Shown here: positions 61,310 through 64,000 of the stretch, piece after piece
Position numbering within the stretch: position 1 is the first letter of the stretch
Layout of the letters: each line of letters begins with the position of its first letter
Assembly: GCF_000332415.1 (NCBI RefSeq)
Contig: NZ_AOHC02000029.1
Span: 1-64,000 of the forward strand
DNA: 64,000 nucleotides
From: Leptospira weilii serovar Ranarum str. ICFT
GTDB lineage: Bacteria > Spirochaetota > Leptospiria > Leptospirales > Leptospiraceae
Reading direction: 5' to 3'
Made by a program: the position numbers and the translations under genes
The notes under the pieces: generated by a model
What the model saw: the letters and a program-made list of their open reading frames with translations, nothing else
What the model was told of the DNA's origin: nothing
The model's database searches: none

Positions 61310-61829
61310 GACGTTTATCGACAAGAGCAACCTAAAACGGTTCGGACAAAAAACATTCAAAAAACGGATTATATCAAAACGGGCGTTGCCTGCGCTCGGA
61401 TCAATCGTAAAACAAAATTTCAATGTAACAAACGCAGGCCGGGCTTGTTCCGCGCTCAGGCGTTCGCCTTCGGTCGTCTCTAACGAGACGACTGCTACGC
61501 ACGCTCCACATCCCTAACGCTTTGGAACTTTTTCTTATAAAGAAAGGATTGATAAGAGTTTTCGTATATAATAGAGTTGTTGAAAAATTCGATAATCGCG
61601 ATTAACAAAACTGCTTCAATCGACCGTTTCGATGAAACAGGAACGGATGGAGAATTAATTTTTCAACGACTCTATTAATTCGGTTCCATCGTAAAACTCT
61701 TTCTCGGGTAAAAGAATCGGAGTTCTTTTTGAGATAACTTTTAATAGAACTTTCGAATATTTTTTTGCTATTATTGATTTCAAAATAGTATAAAATCGTT
61801 AAACTTCATCCTAAAATTCATCGCAAGAG
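61310..61829. other. 520-bp gap: GC-rich hairpins and a MITE-like repeat
   Basis: No gene is visible. 61381-61520 is GC-rich with tight hairpins, such as AGGCG-TT-CGCCT and CGTCTC-TAAC-GAGACG, a type of element also seen at 43060-43245. The MITE-like element at 61569-61677 is listed separately. The rest is AT-rich leader DNA of the following gene. Confidence 0.45.
61569..61677. mobile_element. MITE-like element with 21-bp terminal inverted repeats
   Basis: Left end 61569-61589 and right end 61657-61677 are inverted repeats matching at 20 of 21 positions (the outer part reads TAATAGAGTYGTTG inward). The element is 109 bp and flanked by TA-rich sequence, with no coding capacity. It looks like a non-autonomous insertion derived from a larger IS; the parent is not in this window. 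Confidence 0.65.
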
Positions 61830-61838
61830 GTGCGGCGT

Positions 61839-63422
61839 TTGGATTCACTTTACGATTATGAGAAATACGAAAACCTCATGCCTTCGTATTTGTATCTGAA
61901 AAACGAAACCGATGCGACCGATCAAGAGGCGATCTCCTTAAACCCCAAGGAGATCGAGATCCTCTATCAAATTCGCAATCACACGACTTTGAAAGGATTT
62001 TTTTCCGGTAAAATCCTAAAGGTACGGAAGAACGAGGGATCCAAACCGATTTACATAAACACGTTAAAAAAACTTTCAAAAGAAAATTTGATCCTTGTTT
62101 TTCCGGAATTTAAATTTTTATCCGAAACGAATCAACTTATGGTTTGTCTCTGTCTCGTTTCGGAAAAGGAATTTAAAAATTCCAACCGGAAAAATCTAAA
62201 AGAGATATATCTAAACAGTTTGAGTAAATCCGCATTCGCAATTCAGAACTATATTTTGGGATGTGAGCCTTTCCAAATCAGCGAACTGATTTCCATATTC
62301 GAATATTTGATCGCGGAAACGGCGGAAGGCGTCTTCGTCAAAGAATCGTTCAGTATCGAACATTGGATCCAATCTTTTACGTTCGGAGAACTTCTCAAGG
62401 AGGAGGTGGTCGAAGATTCGGTGCAATTTATTCTGGAAAATATTCAAGAAAGTGAATATATTGCGGTTACAAAAACGACGGGATTATTTCACGTAACGGA
62501 CGAACTTGCCGGGAAAGCGTTCGAAATTTTAAAGGAATATTATCTCAACCGGTTTTCCAAAAAGCTGAAAGAGAAATACCCGGAGGCGTGGAATCTGATT
62601 TCGAAAAACCGAAAAAACATCGTGGTCGACGAGAATTATTCCGGCCCCGTTTCGGGTATCGAAGAAAAATTCGTTTCGGACGAATTAAAAATCATCGGGG
62701 AAAATTTAAGCGGCCTGATTCCGGAAACGTTTCAGGATTTTCTAATACTCGCAAATTATATCTCGCAAAAACACGATCGGGAAAGAAATCTCCGTATCTC
62801 CGTCGAGGAACTCAAATCGATCAAAATGTTAAAGACGATGATGTCCATGAAAAACCGGACCTTGTCCCAGTTCATCACGATCAATATCGACGAGGATCGG
62901 GAATTCTCCCATTCCATAGTGGACAATCTCAGAAGAGATCCGGATTGTATCTCCTGCGATTGGTACGAAAAAGGGAAAAAGACCGAGTGTTTTTGCAGCA
63001 GAAAAGAGGACGTGATTCTTTCCTTGATTCAATTGATGACTGAAAAATACGCATTCAAAAAAGATCTTATTAAGAATTTCTTATATCTTTTGAAAAAAGA
63101 AAAAAACAACCTCGGATCCTTGTATACGAACCCGATCTTTGAATCGGCTCTGATAAAATTGAAATATGCCTGTTATAAGGAAAACCTTTCCTGGTTTTCA
63201 AAGATATTGAGCTTTTTGGGGATTTACGGATTGATCGAAACCACCTTGGAACACCAAGAATCCATCGTTCAGTTCGAACAACTCAACAGAGAAATCGCTT
63301 ACAAGGAAGACCGAAAAAAACAATTGGAGAAAATTCTAGCGGAATGGCTTAGAGAAATCCAAACCGATTCGAACTCAGTCACCGAGGAGGCGCCGAATTT
63401 TAAAAACAAAGGAACACGTTGA
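61839..63422 (+). CDS. Hypothetical protein (about 527 aa)
   Basis: Unrecognised, large, soluble and helix-rich, with no signal peptide. A Cys cluster, CISCDWYEKGKKTECFC (about 370-390), could bind a metal. The C-terminus is a coiled helix (REIAYKEDRKKQLEKILAEW). The start is taken as the TTG at 61839, because AAGAGG lies 8 nt upstream; a GTG at 61830 would overlap that site. It is monocistronic. Confidence 0.68.
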   Translation: MDSLYDYEKYENLMPSYLYLKNETDATDQEAISLNPKEIEILYQIRNHTTLKGFFSGKILKVRKNEGSKPIYINTLKKLSKENLILVFPEFKFLSETNQLMVCLCLVSEKEFKNSNRKNLKEIYLNSLSKSAFAIQNYILGCEPFQISELISIFEYLIAETAEGVFVKESFSIEHWIQSFTFGELLKEEVVEDSVQFILENIQESEYIAVTKTTGLFHVTDELAGKAFEILKEYYLNRFSKKLKEKYPEAWNLISKNRKNIVVDENYSGPVSGIEEKFVSDELKIIGENLSGLIPETFQDFLILANYISQKHDRERNLRISVEELKSIKMLKTMMSMKNRTLSQFITINIDEDREFSHSIVDNLRRDPDCISCDWYEKGKKTECFCSRKEDVILSLIQLMTEKYAFKKDLIKNFLYLLKKEKNNLGSLYTNPIFESALIKLKYACYKENLSWFSKILSFLGIYGLIETTLEHQESIVQFEQLNREIAYKEDRKKQLEKILAEWLREIQTDSNSVTEEAPNFKNKGTR

Positions 63423-63728
63423 AATTTAAAACAAGATTATTGTGTTTTAATGCCGGTCTTTTTATGGAACCTGAACGCGAGTTAGGGGTTGGCGAAAAAG
63501 AATTCCCGTAAAACGGGGCTACTCTGCAAAATGTAAAGTCCTAACCCGATCAAAAAACAACCGACTTTCCGCAATCACTTCGCTCATTACAACTCTAACG
63601 GAATCGAAATTAGAAATTATTAAAAGCATCGAACCGTCTCTCCGAATATTTAAAATCTAAAAAATCGAACTCAAATCATCGGATTTTTTTAATTGACAAG
63701 TTGTCACTTTTGAAAGCAAAATCAAATT
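63423..63728. promoter_or_regulatory. Gap before the Phd/PIN pair with a palindromic operator
   Basis: A 306-bp gap. Near its end TTGACA (63693-63698) could be a -35 box, and it overlaps a palindrome TGACAA-G-TTGTCA (63694-63706). Antitoxins of the Phd family bind such palindromes to repress their own operon. A short CCCGT-AAA-ACGGG hairpin (63505-63517) is also present. Confidence 0.5.
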
Positions 63729-63968
63729 ATGAAAACCATGACGGTAGCGGAATTTAAATCTCAATTTTCCGAAGTCATCCAGGCCGTTAAAAGCGGTGAG
63801 GAAATTGCGGTTTCCTTTGGAAGAAAACATGAAACTATAGGAATTTTTATTCCTTTTTCCAAGTACTATTCGCAAAAGCCGAGAAAGCTGGGAATTTTAA
63901 ATGGAAAATCTTCTTTTAAAATGAAAAAAGATTTTAAAATAACCGAGGAGGAGTTTTTGGATTCATGA
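63729..63968 (+). CDS. Phd/YefM-family antitoxin
   Basis: A 79-residue antitoxin: the N-terminal MKTMTVAEFKSQFSEVI and then VKSGEEIAVSFGRK form the typical DNA-binding Phd fold, and the basic/acidic tail (KMKKDFKITEEEFLDS) would cover the toxin. It neutralises the PIN ribonuclease encoded immediately after; stop and start overlap (ATGA). A second Met at codon 4 is an alternative start. Autoregulation through the upstream palindrome is likely. Confidence 0.85.
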   Translation: MKTMTVAEFKSQFSEVIQAVKSGEEIAVSFGRKHETIGIFIPFSKYYSQKPRKLGILNGKSSFKMKKDFKITEEEFLDS

Positions 63969-64000
63969 CCTTCCTTTTAGATACGCATGTACTTTTATGG
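63965..64000 (+). CDS. PIN-domain toxin (VapC-like), 5' end only
   Basis: Only 12 codons lie in the window: MTFLLDTHVLLW. The LLDTH motif with its first catalytic Asp and the overlap with the antitoxin stop identify a PIN-domain toxin. The gene runs off the right edge, so its integrity is unknown. Confidence 0.75.
   Translation, partial: MTFLLDTHVLLW

Overview
The window comes from a Leptospira chromosome, most likely a pathogenic-clade species. The evidence is a near-textbook fcpA (the flagellar coiling protein gene known only from leptospires), a spirochaete-type EF-G, a short lipoprotein with the Leptospira YY...C signature, the alternative short GlmU, and many Leptospira-type hypothetical proteins. 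I cannot name the species from sequence alone.

Layout. 0.1-9.4 kb (minus strand): an amtB-glnK ammonium operon with a good sigma-54 promoter; a frameshifted membrane/secreted gene; an acyl-CoA carboxylase beta subunit; and a complete UDP-GlcNAc block (glmM, glmS, alternative glmU) next to tRNA-Val and rpsT. 9.7-12.7 kb (plus): three unknown genes leading into a family 2 glycosyltransferase. 12.7-19.7 kb (minus): prmC, tRNA-Arg, two adjacent cyclic-nucleotide-binding proteins, an amidohydrolase, a LysM/degenerate M23 protein and fusA. 19.9-25.3 kb (plus): TrkH, a UbiA-type prenyltransferase, a thioredoxin-like protein and a GAF-GGDEF diguanylate cyclase. 25.4-33.8 kb (minus): murB, a decay zone (transposase remnant, higA with a wrecked higB), split coaB/coaC, a CorC-type transporter, a large TPR protein and gpsA. 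33.9-39.0 kb (plus): a compact operon of metallophosphoesterase, nucleotidyltransferase, zinc-ribbon protein and recG. 39.2-43.8 kb: an AT-rich, probably acquired restriction-methylation gene followed by 0.8 kb of non-coding debris. 43.8-51.2 kb: lipoprotein, D,D-carboxypeptidase, galE-lpxA, Hpt protein, DAHP-synthase-like enzyme, panB-folK and a DnaC-like ATPase. 51.5-52.4 kb: fcpA interrupted by an amber codon. 53-64 kb: membrane protein, gmd, MATE pump, adenosine-deaminase-like enzyme, a K+ uptake operon (TrkH plus TrkA/KtrA), an unknown protein and, at the edge, a Phd antitoxin with the start of a PIN toxin.

How the genes fit together. A large share serves the envelope: UDP-GlcNAc supply (glmM/S/U), murB, lpxA, galE, gmd, a D,D-carboxypeptidase, a LysM protein and glycosyl/prenyl transferases. 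Others serve cofactors (coaB, coaC, panB, folK), nitrogen sensing (amtB-glnK) and potassium uptake (two TrkH proteins, one RCK subunit).

The most consequential observation is the in-frame TAG at codon 31 of fcpA. If real, it predicts a strain lacking the flagellar sheath protein needed for coiled flagella and normal motility. I found no convincing wholly new multi-gene defence or biosynthetic system. The best candidates for new biology are the phosphoesterase/nucleotidyltransferase/zinc-ribbon/recG operon, the Cys-rich DnaC-like ATPase next to folK, the TPR protein with a possible degenerate CHAT-like end, and several small inverted-repeat elements in intergenic DNA.
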